Positions 25,946 to 34,118 are shown, counted from the stretch's first letter. The stretch is 64,000 bases of DNA from Brevibacillus brevis (GCF_031583145.1 NZ_CP134050.1:4639501-4703500); one strand, 5' to 3'. The notes: generated from the letters alone by a model not told the origin. Made by a program: numbers and translations.

Positions 25946-27126
25946 TCACACTTTTTCCAGCAGTCTCGTGGACGGAAACGCTTCCAGGACGCTGTGCACG
26001 GCACCGATCAGCCCCGCCTGCTCGCCAAGGCTCGCCTTTTCGAGGCTAGGCACTTCCGGCACCCACTCGCTCAGCCATTCGTGAATCCGCTTCACCCCTT
26101 CTTCGTCGACATGGACCATCTCCCCGCTCAGGATCAAAAGCTCCGGGTTCAATACGCTGACGATGTTGGCCATCCCGTACGCCCAATGACGGTACACGTT
26201 TTCCAGCAGCATCTGCGCTCGGCGTTTTGCTGCCGGGCATGGCGGATGAGCTCCTGTATGACACTCGACCCTTCCTGAAGGTCGGAGAGAAATCCCTTGG
26301 CCTGCTCCTTGATTCCAGGGGCGGAATAGTGTGTCTCGAATACCCCGGACGCCTTTCTCGTGCGATTATGTACGGGTCCGATCATCATGAAGCCGATTTC
26401 TCCGGCCGCCTCTCTGCTCCCCCGGTAAAACTGTCCGTCCAGGATGATGCCCGAGCCGATCCCGGTCCCTACGTACATGTAGACGACGTGCGAATGTCCG
26501 ACGCCCACACCGCGGACGTACTCGCCCAGTGTCATCATATTCACGTCGTTGTCGATGATGACGGGCACTCCCAGGCGTGCTTCGATGGTCTGCTGAATCG
26601 GCGACCCCATCCATCCCGTGCTCGGGGAAAAACTGACCGTCCCGCTGTTGCGCTGCGTGACCCCTTGGAGGCCAACCCCGATGCCAAGCAGCCTGTCGCG
26701 GGATATGCCGCTCTCGGCGAGGAGCCGGTCCAGGCCCGCAGCCAAGTCCTCGATGACGGTTTCCCCGCATTCCGGCTGCGCCAAACGCTTGCTGCAGCGA
26801 GCCAAAAACTCGCCTCTCAGGTCCGCGACCGCCATCTCCAGCGTCGAGCCGTCAAAGACTGCTCCGGCTATGGCGTACGCCTGATAGTTGTACTCCAGCA
26901 AGATCGGCTTTCGCCCGCCTTTGGAGTCTCCCATGCCTACCTCGCACAGCAGCCCTTCCTGGATCATCTCGTCGACCAGCGCGGAAACACACGGGCGGCT
27001 GAGCTGCGTCTGTTTGGCGATGTCGGCGCGGGATATTTGCCCGTGCTGGATCACCTGCTGCAGTACCTCTTCCTTGTTCAGGTTTTTTACCCGCTTGCCG
27101 TTGCCTGTTTTTCTAGGAACACGCAC
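25946..27126 (-). pseudogene. ROK-family repressor, interrupted by one frameshift
   Basis: From GTG 27126 the frame gives a winged helix (KEEVLQQVIQHGQISRADIA, QTQLSRPCVSALVDEMIQEG) and a ROK domain (YMYVGTGIGSGIILDGQFYRG), then goes out of frame near 26,215-26,230. The other frame continues naturally with MLLENVYRHWAYGMANIVSV to GAVHSVLEAF, ending at 25946. One missing G (GAGCGCAG for an expected GAGGCGCAG) explains the shift. An intact product would have about 393 residues, like XylR/NagC repressors. As it stands, about 88 C-terminal residues are lost and the operon might be constitutive. A sequencing error is an equal possibility. It is the first gene of the amino-sugar-type operon and lies behind a palindromic operator. 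Confidence 0.8.
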
Positions 27127-27150
27127 GCCTCGTCATTCACCACCCTGTCA

Positions 27151-27169
27151 GTTAGTTAAGTTTACTAAC
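27151..27169. promoter_or_regulatory. ROK/XylR-type operator
   Basis: GTTAGTTAAGTTTACTAAC, an inverted repeat with GTTAGT and ACTAAC arms 7 bases apart, lying between the promoter and the ROK start codon. XylR-type ROK repressors bind TTAGTTT...AAACTAA palindromes, so the adjacent ROK protein is the natural candidate. Confidence 0.65.
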
Positions 27170-27181
27170 AAAGTTATCCAA

Positions 27182-27210
27182 ATTATACCTGCCCACTCGA
27201 CAATAGTCAA
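27182..27210 (-). promoter_or_regulatory. Sigma-A promoter of the ROK/ABC/PIG-L operon
   Basis: Minus strand TTGACT (27210-27205), exactly 17 bases, TATAAT (27187-27182). The operator 27151-27169 begins about 13 bases downstream, covering the early transcribed region. Confidence 0.8.
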
Positions 27211-27297
27211 ACTATTTGCTCTCATCTGAATTGGGTATTCTGCATCATTTTGGATAAACCGTGGAAGCGACGCGTGTCTGTTGGTCCGCCGCACTTG

Positions 27298-27411
27298 GAA
27301 AACCTGGCTACGCCATGCCTTTAGGTATAGCCGCGGTACCCAAAGGGCACAAGTCTTGCTATCTCACTGTGTTCGAAGTCTCGCTATGTTGCCCTTATAC
27401 TGGATAGGAAT
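27298..27411 (-). repeat. Dispersed intergenic element, copy 1
   Basis: The ends GAAAACCTGGCTACGCCAT (27298-27316) and CCCTTATACTGGATAGGAAT (27392-27411) recur almost unchanged at 57586-57603 and 57625-57644. Copy 1 has a longer middle that includes a direct repeat AAGTCTTGCTAT/AAGTCTCGCTAT (27351-27362, 27376-27387). On the minus strand it can fold GGCTA...TAGCC and the 3' part faintly resembles the second half of a c-di-GMP-I aptamer, but the diagnostic GNRA-capped helix is not seen. It lies upstream of the ROK promoter, so it is not in that leader. Confidence 0.5.
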
Positions 27412-27432
27412 GTTATCAATTCCTATCTGTAC

Positions 27433-27465
27433 AAAAAACGACTGCCCGATGGACAGTCGTTCTGG
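27433..27465 (-). terminator. Terminator of the aromatic-acid exporter gene
   Basis: Minus strand ACGACTGTCC (27460-27451) pairs with GGGCAGTCGT (27447-27438, one G:C mismatch), followed by TTTTT; immediately after the stop of 27471-28472. Confidence 0.9.
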
Positions 27466-27470
27466 TTTGT

Positions 27471-28472
27471 CTATTTCGCCGAAGCCGATTGTTTTTGGGG
27501 ATGCTCGCCCTCGTTTTTGCCCAGTTCGTGCTTGATAAACAGGTAGCGCTCGATCTCGCGAAGCAAAACGAACAGCGAAGCCCGCGTCTCGAACTCCTCC
27601 CGCGAAGTCGGCAGGCCCGTGTCCCTGATCTCATGGCGCATGACGCGCAGCTGATCCAGGAAGCGGTAGGCGGTGTTCCCGGGATGCACCGAGTCTGCGA
27701 GCTTTTCCAAAAAGTCGGCGATCTGGTGGCCTTGTGGGACCTGTATATCGAGCGTGGAGATGATCGGCATCATCCGCTCCAGCAGTTCAAATTGTTTTTC
27801 CCGCATCACGAAGTATTGGTAGTAGGAGTCTTCCTCCCGTTTTCCCAGGCGGTTGTCGACGGAGCGCGACGCCAGCTCGATGGCCTTGCCGAGCAGCCCG
27901 GGCGTCTCGATCATTTCCCGCCCTTCCCAGTCGCTCTCGCCGTGCCGCAAATAATAGGACAACTCCCGCAATATCTTGCTGAATTGCTTTTCGACCTGCT
28001 CCTGCATGGATTTGAGCTCCTTGTCCAGGCTGGGCATGTACAGATTGACGACCAGCGCCACCCCTACCCCGACCACGAGCAGCGCCAGCTCGTTCAAGAC
28101 CAGCGGCAGATCCATTCTTTGCGACGAGTACAGGTGCATCATGACGACCATGCTCGTGATAAAGCCTTCCTGAATGCCAAAGCGTACCGCCAGCGGCATA
28201 AAAACGAGAATCGCCAGCATGATAGCGAGCGGAGAATAGCCTAAAAGAGAAAACAGCGCCATCCCGATGCCGAGTCCCAGCAGGCTGGCCAGGATGCGGT
28301 TGCCGGCAGTGCGAAACGACTTCTTTACCGTGACTTGGATGCACAGGATGGTGATGATCCCTGCGGAAGCCGGAAACATCAGATCAAATTGCTGGGCGAG
28401 CAAGATGGCTATGGCTGTTCCGATAGCCGTCTTGAGCGTGCGATAGCCGATTTTTAACGAAAGAAACCTCAA
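27471..28472 (-). CDS. Aromatic acid exporter family (FUSC/ArAE) membrane protein
   Basis: 333 residues. The first half has five or six membrane helices (LKTAIGTAIAILLAQQFDLM, SAGIITILCIQVTVKKSFRT, ILASLLGLGIGMALFSLLGY, LALLVVGVGVALVVNLYMPS); the second half is a soluble helical cytoplasmic domain (KSMQEQVEKQFSKILRELSYY and on). The order is that of the Firmicute ArAE_1/DUF939 family related to p-hydroxybenzoate efflux protein AaeB. Single-gene unit with its own terminator. Substrate unproven; members are thought to relieve aromatic-acid or other weak-acid stress. Confidence 0.85.
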   Translation of the reverse strand: MRFLSLKIGYRTLKTAIGTAIAILLAQQFDLMFPASAGIITILCIQVTVKKSFRTAGNRILASLLGLGIGMALFSLLGYSPLAIMLAILVFMPLAVRFGIQEGFITSMVVMMHLYSSQRMDLPLVLNELALLVVGVGVALVVNLYMPSLDKELKSMQEQVEKQFSKILRELSYYLRHGESDWEGREMIETPGLLGKAIELASRSVDNRLGKREEDSYYQYFVMREKQFELLERMMPIISTLDIQVPQGHQIADFLEKLADSVHPGNTAYRFLDQLRVMRHEIRDTGLPTSREEFETRASLFVLLREIERYLFIKHELGKNEGEHPQKQSASAK

Positions 28473-28572
28473 TCCTGCTCTCCTCCACGTTGAAAAAAAT
28501 AGGTTCCTGTTTCATTACCTTTACCAATGTACCAAAAAGCGCCAAGGAACCAAAGTTAAGACTTTGTTACAA

Positions 28573-28607
28573 GAAAGAAAGCGGATGCCGCTTCATCGGG
28601 CATCCGC
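28573..28607 (-). terminator. Intrinsic terminator
   Basis: AAGCGGATGCC (28577-28587) pairs with GGCATCCGCTT (28599-28609 region) on either side of a short loop, with TTTCTTG on the minus strand; 12 bases after the stop of the zinc-ribbon gene. Confidence 0.8.
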
Positions 28608-28619
28608 TTGGTCGAGCGA

Positions 28620-29024
28620 TCACAGCTTTTTTCCGCACGCCGGGCAGTACTGGTAGTCCTCTTTGAGCGCTTCCCCGCAATACGGGCAAAACGCCTTGGC
28701 ACCCTGTCTCTCCTCTTCCGTGCGGGCGGCCGCCGCTTCCCCGAATCGCAGGTTCAGCGGATCTGCTTCCTCCCGCGAATCGGTAATGTCGTACAGGGAC
28801 ATCCGCTGCTTGGACGTCGCGTTTTTCAAATGGTAGATAGCCTGAAAGATTCCCATGCCGACGAAGAGAATCCCGAAAGCCGGGAATAGGAAGCCGATCG
28901 GAAACGGAGCCTCGCGCGTGATGGAAAACGCGATGAAGGTCCAGAAAATGCCGAACACAATGGCGGCCACACTTCCCGCCGCACTCATCGCCGAAGGGCC
29001 GCGACCTGGTTTTATGCTTTTCAA
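28620..29024 (-). CDS. Zinc-ribbon membrane protein (134 aa)
   Basis: Start placed at TTG 29024, six bases after GGGAGGT; upstream ATG codons in frame have no ribosome site. Two hydrophobic segments (AAGSVAAIVFGIFWTFIAFS and FPIGFLFPAFGILFVGMGIF, about residues 15-60) are followed by a polar region and a C-terminal zinc ribbon CPYCGEALKEDYQYCPACGK with both CxxC knuckles. Such short anchored zinc-ribbon proteins are widespread in Firmicutes and of unknown function. The topology is probably both ends inside. Monocistronic, with a clear terminator. Confidence 0.75.
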   Translation of the reverse strand: MKSIKPGRGPSAMSAAGSVAAIVFGIFWTFIAFSITREAPFPIGFLFPAFGILFVGMGIFQAIYHLKNATSKQRMSLYDITDSREEADPLNLRFGEAAAARTEEERQGAKAFCPYCGEALKEDYQYCPACGKKL

Positions 29025-29149
29025 ACGAACACCTCCCTGGAACATCGTAACCCAAATGGAGATTCTTGACAAAAGAAAATCCCCTTTCAAAACGGCGGCA
29101 TGCTTTGCTGCCCTTCCAGAAGGGGATGTCGATGGCTCGATTTTCTGCC

Positions 29150-29383
29150 TTACGCGAATGACGGCTTTCCACCGTCGACGTCACCGCTCAGCACTTTCCA
29201 GTACTCTTTGTCGGTCCCTTCGACGGAAGGGCCCACGAACAATTCCGCCCCCGGCGATCTGCTCCCTGCAATAGCCGCCAGGCTGCTCTCCGATTCTCCA
29301 GCAGCTTTTCGGACTTGTCGGCTGACCTTGTATACACCGGCAGCGGTTCCATAACGCCCCATCATTCTGCTTTTGCGAGTCAT
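29150..29383 (-). CDS. Small protein coupled to the TIR-domain gene (77 aa)
   Basis: ATG 29383 overlaps the TGA of the TIR-like gene (ATGA), with GGAGGGG eight bases upstream inside that gene. The product is basic at its N-terminus (TRKSRMMGRYGTAAGVYKVS) and then polar, with no membrane segment or known domain. The tight overlap suggests it is made in a fixed ratio to the TIR-like protein and could be its partner, antitoxin-like regulator or an unrelated small protein. I do not recognise a family. No terminator was found directly after it. Confidence 0.6.
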   Translation of the reverse strand: MTRKSRMMGRYGTAAGVYKVSRQVRKAAGESESSLAAIAGSRSPGAELFVGPSVEGTDKEYWKVLSGDVDGGKPSFA

Positions 29384-30408
29384 ACGGAATCCCCTCCAAT
29401 GAGATAGTTTATGGTTCGAAGCAAGTCGATATTTTCCTCCACAATCCTGGTCAAGTCGGCGTTTTCCAGCGGCTGCTGTCCCGAAAAGTGCACGGAGAGT
29501 ACGTGATTGTACCCTAAAGGATAGCATAGCACATATACGTGAGCAAGTTCCTGCCGTTTAAAAAATGTCCATTTTCCGCTGAGAAACACGTCCAGGACGT
29601 AAATCTTCTGTTGTTCCTCCGCTTTCGGCGAGGCCGGCTGGAACGGAAAAAAGCGGCCTCTCCCTATATTGCCTCCCACTTGCCCGATCCCGTCGTTCCC
29701 CCGCTTTTGCCAAAAGGCAGCGCCCGTCACGCGATAACGCTCCGGAGGGATGATCGAGTTTCGCACGGCTTCGCTCAAGGCACTGTACTTCTCCTGCGCA
29801 TTCGTCACCGTGACATTGCGATTATATTCCCAAAAGAAATGCAGGATACTTTGTTTCTGCAAAAGCTCCAGCTCCTTTTGCTCCAAGAGCTTTCGCGGAT
29901 CCTGAAAGCAGCCCAGCTCCTGAACCTTCCGGGCGATTTGCCGGCATGCCACCGCTACCGCCGCCTCGGCGTTTTGGTCGGACCTGTGCTCGTAGGTCAG
30001 GAGCGTCAAGCCGTGAAGGTCCGATAGCAGGTGATAATCCGAAACGGTGTGGTCGGGGATCAGATCATCCCGTTCTCTCACCTCGCGAGGAATCACGGCA
30101 AACACGCGCTGGCGCCGCAGCTTTCCCCAGAAAAGCCCCATCTCGAACTGCGTGTTGTCGCGTGTGATGAACACATACTTTCCTCTATGCAGAGCGACAT
30201 CATCGGGTGCAAAGACGAAGATGCCAAAGTCGTGAAGGTCAAGCTGCCGCTCCAATGCTTCCATCGTATATTCGTTCGGATCAAATACTCCTGCGTACCA
30301 AGGGGTGACTTGGACAAAGCGGCTGACTTGAGCGTGGATGGCGCTTGCCAGGTCCATGGCTTCTCTCGAAGAGCCGATAAACGCATTCGGTTTGATGGGA
30401 GTGGACAT
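29380..30408 (-). CDS. TIR-domain nucleotide-binding-type protein (CAP12/Pycsar-effector TIR family)
   Basis: 342 residues with AAAGGAG before the ATG. Residues about 8-125 carry the TIR-like core NAFIGSSREAMDLASAIHAQ, TPWYAGVFDPNEYTMEALER, FGIFVFAPDDVALHRGKYVF and DNTQFEMGLFWGKL, which matches the Pfam family now named CAP12/Pycsar effector TIR domain. The Glu in NTQFEMGLF is the expected NAD-glycohydrolase residue. The C-terminal 160 residues (from WEYNRNVTVTNAQ to INYLIGG) form a separate beta-rich domain with no family that I know, possibly a sensor. CBASS and Pycsar TIR effectors sit beside a nucleotide cyclase; none is present here, so this is either a stand-alone defence gene or a regulator. 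Confidence 0.75.
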   Translation of the reverse strand: MSTPIKPNAFIGSSREAMDLASAIHAQVSRFVQVTPWYAGVFDPNEYTMEALERQLDLHDFGIFVFAPDDVALHRGKYVFITRDNTQFEMGLFWGKLRRQRVFAVIPREVRERDDLIPDHTVSDYHLLSDLHGLTLLTYEHRSDQNAEAAVAVACRQIARKVQELGCFQDPRKLLEQKELELLQKQSILHFFWEYNRNVTVTNAQEKYSALSEAVRNSIIPPERYRVTGAAFWQKRGNDGIGQVGGNIGRGRFFPFQPASPKAEEQQKIYVLDVFLSGKWTFFKRQELAHVYVLCYPLGYNHVLSVHFSGQQPLENADLTRIVEENIDLLRTINYLIGGDSV

Positions 30409-30537
30409 GACGGTAGCTCCTTTTCACGTGCGAAACTTTGGGATTGCCTCTCCTTTTACTTCTCGGGCCTGCCCCCGTTCACCTTTTTCGTTTGAGAGAA
30501 ATCAGGTCATGGACGGAAAAGGTACCGCCTTTCAACG

Positions 30538-30867
30538 CTAGTCGAATTTCACCCATTCGCCGGTGTGGGCGTCGACCACCCCGTAGTCCCCGAGACGGTA
30601 TATGAGTCTTGGCGGAAAATCCCCCAACGTCTTTTCGTCAGTACCGGGCGGCTGATAGTAGACCAGTTCGAGCGGGTTGTTTCCCTGAAATCGCGTCGAC
30701 AAATTGCGGATCGGTTTCGGCGTAAAGATACACCAGCCTGTATTCCCGATTCCCTTTCCCGTCGTCCTTCCCCAGATAGGAGAGGGAGGGCTCCATGCCT
30801 TTTTCCAGCGTTTCACGTGCCGTTTTTTCCGGAATGACCAGCTTTGCGTCTGGCAGCTCTCCTTCAT
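30538..30867 (-). pseudogene. YcdB/PepSY-type domain fragment, frameshifted
   Basis: Directly downstream of the SLH surface-protein gene. One minus-strand frame reads AKLVIPEKTARETLEKGM and YRLVYLYAETDPQFVDAISGK; after a shift near 30,690 another reads NPLELVYYQPPGTDEKTLGD to RLGDYGVVDAHTGEWVKFD and TAG at 30538. The ATG at 30867 has a good ribosome site (AGAGGAGG) but is in a third frame. The last part matches the GDQGVVDGLTGEWISF segment of the neighbour, so this is a partial copy of a related gene with two lesions. Decay or indel errors are both possible. Confidence 0.65.
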
Positions 30868-30877
30868 ACTGCCTCCT

Positions 30878-33127
30878 CTATTTTTTCGATTGCCTGTGCT
30901 CCAGCACCGCTTTCATCAACTGAGCGGCTTCCGCCCTGGTCACTGGATCGTTCGGATGGAACGATTGGCTTTGCTCACCGGGCAAAAGCCCGAGGGAATG
31001 GAGAATCGTGACGGCCGGGGTATCCTTTTTCGCGACATCGGAATAGGGCGATACGAAAATCCCCGGCTTATCCAGCAGATCCCCGTAACCGAGCAGTCTG
31101 GCGAACATGTCTGCCGCCTGCGCGCGCGTGACGGCCTTGTCCGGTTCAAAGCGCGATCCTTCCTTGGGGATCAGTCCATACTGGACCGCCTTGTAGATGG
31201 CGGCGAACTGCGGATGCTTGTCATCGACATCCGCAAACGGGAAGGGATTTTCTCCCTCGTCATCCGAGCTGGAGACGTGAGAGGAATGAAACTCGATACG
31301 GTTGGTCATCCGGGCCAGCATCTGCGCCAGTTCGCCTCGTGTCACCTGCTTGTCAGGCTCGAGGCTGCCTCCTTCCGCCGTCAGCAAGCCCATGCGCTGG
31401 GCGAACTCCAGAGCTTCCTGCTGCGGGTGGTCGGCAATATCGCCGGGCCGCTGCTTTTTTTGCTCCTGCTTGAAGCTGATCCATTCGCCGGTCAGCCCAT
31501 CCACGACTCCTTGGTCGCCAACATAGCGATACACCAGCATGACCTTTTGGTTAGCTGCGGGCATCTGTACGTGGCGCTGTTGCGGCGTGTAGTACGTCAG
31601 CATCACTGATTTCTGCTGTCGCTCGGCTTTCTTGGCGGCCGAAGCGTCGATCGCTTTCCGCTTGTCCCCGGCGAGATACGTCCGGTCTTCCGGACGCACT
31701 TCCAACAGCTCCGCCTCTCCCGACTGCGGATTGACCTGCACGAAAAACTCCGCGTCTTCGATCGGCACGCCGTCCTTTATCCATCCAAACCGAATCTCGT
31801 ATGCCCTGCCGCGCTCCAATTGATTCTGCAGATCCTCATCCGAAGGCTGTTGATCCAGCAAGTAGATTTCACCCAGACGGTCCGATAAAAGATTCTTCAC
31901 CAGAGCTGCTGCGCTTGCCTCTGCCTCCTTCCAGGACACGGCTTTCTCGATTTTTGCGCCGTCCTCCCGGAACCGAGCCCGCTCGCTGGTGCTGAACTCG
32001 TCCAGTTGCCCGCGATCGTCGATCCGCACCTGCACCGTATCTCCTGGCTTGCCTTTGGTATGAAGAGGCGTAAAATCAAACTTCCAGTTGCGAACCTCGA
32101 TCCCGCCAGGGCCCGACCTGCCTCCTCCGCCCCGGCTGCCTTCCGAACGGTATTCGCCGGGCAGTTTTTTGATCAGCTGTTCGGCGATTTGCTGGGCCTG
32201 CTCTTTGGTCACCCGCGTCCGGCTGTCGTCCTGCGGGGAGACCGTCGTACCCAGCGGCTGCACGCCCTTGCTTTCCGCAAGTTGGCCCAGAGCGTTGACA
32301 ACAGCGCCTGAAACGGCGTCCACGAACTGGGGATCCCTTGGGCTGTATTCGTAGACCAGCTTGTACTTTCCGCTGTCCTGATCATAGGCTCCGGTCATGC
32401 TGGACAGCTCCTTGTAGAGGAGGGAGGGACCCGCTTTTTCCGCCAGCAGCTTTTCCGCCTGTTCCACAGGCAACACGCTTGTGGGCTCAGGCAGTTCGCC
32501 TTTGGTCCACTCCCGGGTGAACGAGCTAACTTCTCCCGAGCGGTCGACGACTACTTGAAAACCGTTTTCCAGAAACGGCAGCCCGTTTTCTACTCTCGTA
32601 AACGTAAACGCATGCTCCGAAATATCGGTAGAATAGAATCGTAGAGGGCCGTATTGATTGGGCTTGGCCAGCTCTTTTCGTTCGTCCGCGCTGGTGACCC
32701 GCTGCAAAAAATCCGTCGCCACTTCCAGCGCCTTCTCCTGGCTGATCGATGCGGACGGCGATGTGGCCTTGGCCGAAGAATCGTAACGCGAATATTGGAG
32801 CAATTCTCCGGTTGCTGCATCGATTCGGACATAGATCCCGCTCTCGTCCTTTTTATCCTGCCACGTGATCTGCCAGCTGGACTGGCCGAAGAAGCGCTCA
32901 CGCTCCGCGTCGAGAAACATAGCGTCTTCTTGCTTGTAGTCTTGCGGAATCGCGATCCACTTTTGGGCGAGCCCGATCGCTTGCTCCTTCGTGACATGAG
33001 GAGAAGCCGACTCGGCGGCGTATGCAACAGGGGGTGCAGCAGGCAACGGAATCCCGAGCGTCGGCGTCAAAACAAGCGCAAGCGACATTCCCGCAGCCAT
33101 TTTCCACGCGGGGGTTTCTTTCCTCAC
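30878..33127 (-). CDS. Cell-surface YcdB/PepSY-repeat protein with three SLH domains
   Basis: 749 residues from GTG 33127 after AAAGGAGATG. A signal peptide (KMAAGMSLALVLTPTLGIPL, cleavage near VAYAAES) leads to two or more YcdB/YcdC (PepSY-like) modules: HVTKEQAIGLAQKW, ISQEKALEVATDFLQRV, LPVEQAEKLLAEKAG and VTKEQAQQIAEQLIKKLP. The C-terminal about 180 residues hold three S-layer homology motifs (LEPDKQVTRGELAQMLARM; FEPDKAVTRAQAADMFARLL; FHPNDPVTRAEAAQLMKAVL), which anchor the protein to pyruvylated wall polymer. The GEWISFK unit (near residue 525) precedes them. Its role is unknown; PepSY modules are often linked to peptidase inhibition or cation binding at the surface. Confidence 0.88.
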   Translation of the reverse strand: MRKETPAWKMAAGMSLALVLTPTLGIPLPAAPPVAYAAESASPHVTKEQAIGLAQKWIAIPQDYKQEDAMFLDAERERFFGQSSWQITWQDKKDESGIYVRIDAATGELLQYSRYDSSAKATSPSASISQEKALEVATDFLQRVTSADERKELAKPNQYGPLRFYSTDISEHAFTFTRVENGLPFLENGFQVVVDRSGEVSSFTREWTKGELPEPTSVLPVEQAEKLLAEKAGPSLLYKELSSMTGAYDQDSGKYKLVYEYSPRDPQFVDAVSGAVVNALGQLAESKGVQPLGTTVSPQDDSRTRVTKEQAQQIAEQLIKKLPGEYRSEGSRGGGGRSGPGGIEVRNWKFDFTPLHTKGKPGDTVQVRIDDRGQLDEFSTSERARFREDGAKIEKAVSWKEAEASAAALVKNLLSDRLGEIYLLDQQPSDEDLQNQLERGRAYEIRFGWIKDGVPIEDAEFFVQVNPQSGEAELLEVRPEDRTYLAGDKRKAIDASAAKKAERQQKSVMLTYYTPQQRHVQMPAANQKVMLVYRYVGDQGVVDGLTGEWISFKQEQKKQRPGDIADHPQQEALEFAQRMGLLTAEGGSLEPDKQVTRGELAQMLARMTNRIEFHSSHVSSSDDEGENPFPFADVDDKHPQFAAIYKAVQYGLIPKEGSRFEPDKAVTRAQAADMFARLLGYGDLLDKPGIFVSPYSDVAKKDTPAVTILHSLGLLPGEQSQSFHPNDPVTRAEAAQLMKAVLEHRQSKK

Positions 33128-33190
33128 AAAAACATCTCCTTTTCCAAACTTTGTATACATTCCCCATTTTACCATTAATTTGGAAAAAAC

Positions 33191-33230
33191 AAAAAAGATC
33201 TGCCCGCAACAGTTGGCTGCGGGCAGACCT
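33191..33230 (-). terminator. Terminator of hemQ
   Basis: Minus strand TCTGCCCGCA (33227-33218) pairs with TGCGGGCAGA (33208-33199) around a nine-base loop, followed by TCTTTTTT. Confidence 0.9.
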
Positions 33231-33244
33231 TCTCGTTTCTTTCG

Positions 33245-33997
33245 TTATACTTCGAGCATTTTTCCGAGCGACTCGACATTCAGCACATTTCCCACCAGGA
33301 AATTGCCGAACTCGCCGAAGCGGGCGCTCACTTCGTCAAAGCGCATTTCATACACGATGTGCTTGAATTCCAGCGGATCGTTGGCAAACAGGGTGACGCC
33401 CCACTCCCAATCGTCGAAGCCGACGGAGCCGCCGATGATTTGTTTGACCTTGCCGGCGTACTTGCGGCCGATCATGCCGTGGGAGCGCATCATTTCCTGG
33501 CGCTCCTGCATCGTCAGCATGTACCAGTTGTCCTGCAGCTCGCGTTTTTTGTTCATCGGGTAGAAGCAGATGTGCTCCCACTTCGGCAGGATCGGATACA
33601 GGCGTTCACGCACGTGCGGGTTGGCCTTCGGATCTTCGCCCGGATTGTTTACGTAATTGCTCAGCTCTACGACAGACACGTAGGAGTACGGAGCTTGTGT
33701 ATATGTAGCAAAGCGAGTCTTGTTGAACGCCGTCTTGATCTCATCGAGCTCCTGCATGGTCGGGCGCAGGAACATGAACACCAGGTCGGCCTTGTGGCCC
33801 AGAATGGAATAGATGGCTGTGCTGCCTTGCTTCTCCGCTTCATTCGCTTCCCACGTGCGAATCAGGGCGTTCAGCTCGTCCAACGCCGCCTGGCGCTCCT
33901 GCTCGGATGCCGCTCTCCATTTTTCCCAGTTGATGGTGCGGAAATTGTGGTACGTATACCAACCTTCCAATGTAAGCAACGCTTCGTTTGCGCTCAC
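33245..33997 (-). CDS. hemQ: Coproheme decarboxylase (heme synthase HemQ)
   Basis: 250 residues, a member of the chlorite-dismutase-like family. In Gram-positive bacteria HemQ uses hydrogen peroxide to decarboxylate coproheme III to protoheme, the last step of the coproporphyrin-dependent heme pathway. Recognisable elements are LEGWYTYHNFRTINWEKW, the catalytic tyrosine in RERLYPILPKWEHICFYPM and the proximal histidine region MRSHGMIGRKYAGKVKQI, then GFDDWEWGVTLFA. The distal Arg of true chlorite dismutases is absent, as expected for HemQ. It is monocistronic here, away from other hem genes. Confidence 0.95.
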   Translation of the reverse strand: MSANEALLTLEGWYTYHNFRTINWEKWRAASEQERQAALDELNALIRTWEANEAEKQGSTAIYSILGHKADLVFMFLRPTMQELDEIKTAFNKTRFATYTQAPYSYVSVVELSNYVNNPGEDPKANPHVRERLYPILPKWEHICFYPMNKKRELQDNWYMLTMQERQEMMRSHGMIGRKYAGKVKQIIGGSVGFDDWEWGVTLFANDPLEFKHIVYEMRFDEVSARFGEFGNFLVGNVLNVESLGKMLEV

Positions 33998-34118
33998 CTG
34001 AAATCAGCTCCTTTGAAAAATCTGGTTATCCCCTTGGCAACATTCCCAGTATAGCATAAGGAGCTGACTGATATTCGGAACAGATTGGTGAACAAGCGTT
34101 CTTTCCCTTTTCGCATGG

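Noticed and set aside
23474..27126. Plus-strand ORFs of several hundred codons across the ABC and ROK genes
   Set aside because: Typical antisense frames in G+C-rich coding DNA, arginine- and histidine-rich, without start signals.
27298..27411. c-di-GMP-I (GEMM) riboswitch
   Set aside because: Only the CCTAAAGG...GGCGTAGCCAGGTT part is reminiscent; the GNRA tetraloop helix and the GGACGCAAAGCC core are missing, and the element lies upstream of the promoter of the next gene.
10073..30408. A multi-gene defence island or CBASS/Pycsar operon
   Set aside because: The two TIR-like genes are about 19 kb apart, separated by metabolic operons, and no cyclase, helicase, restriction or integrase gene is present.
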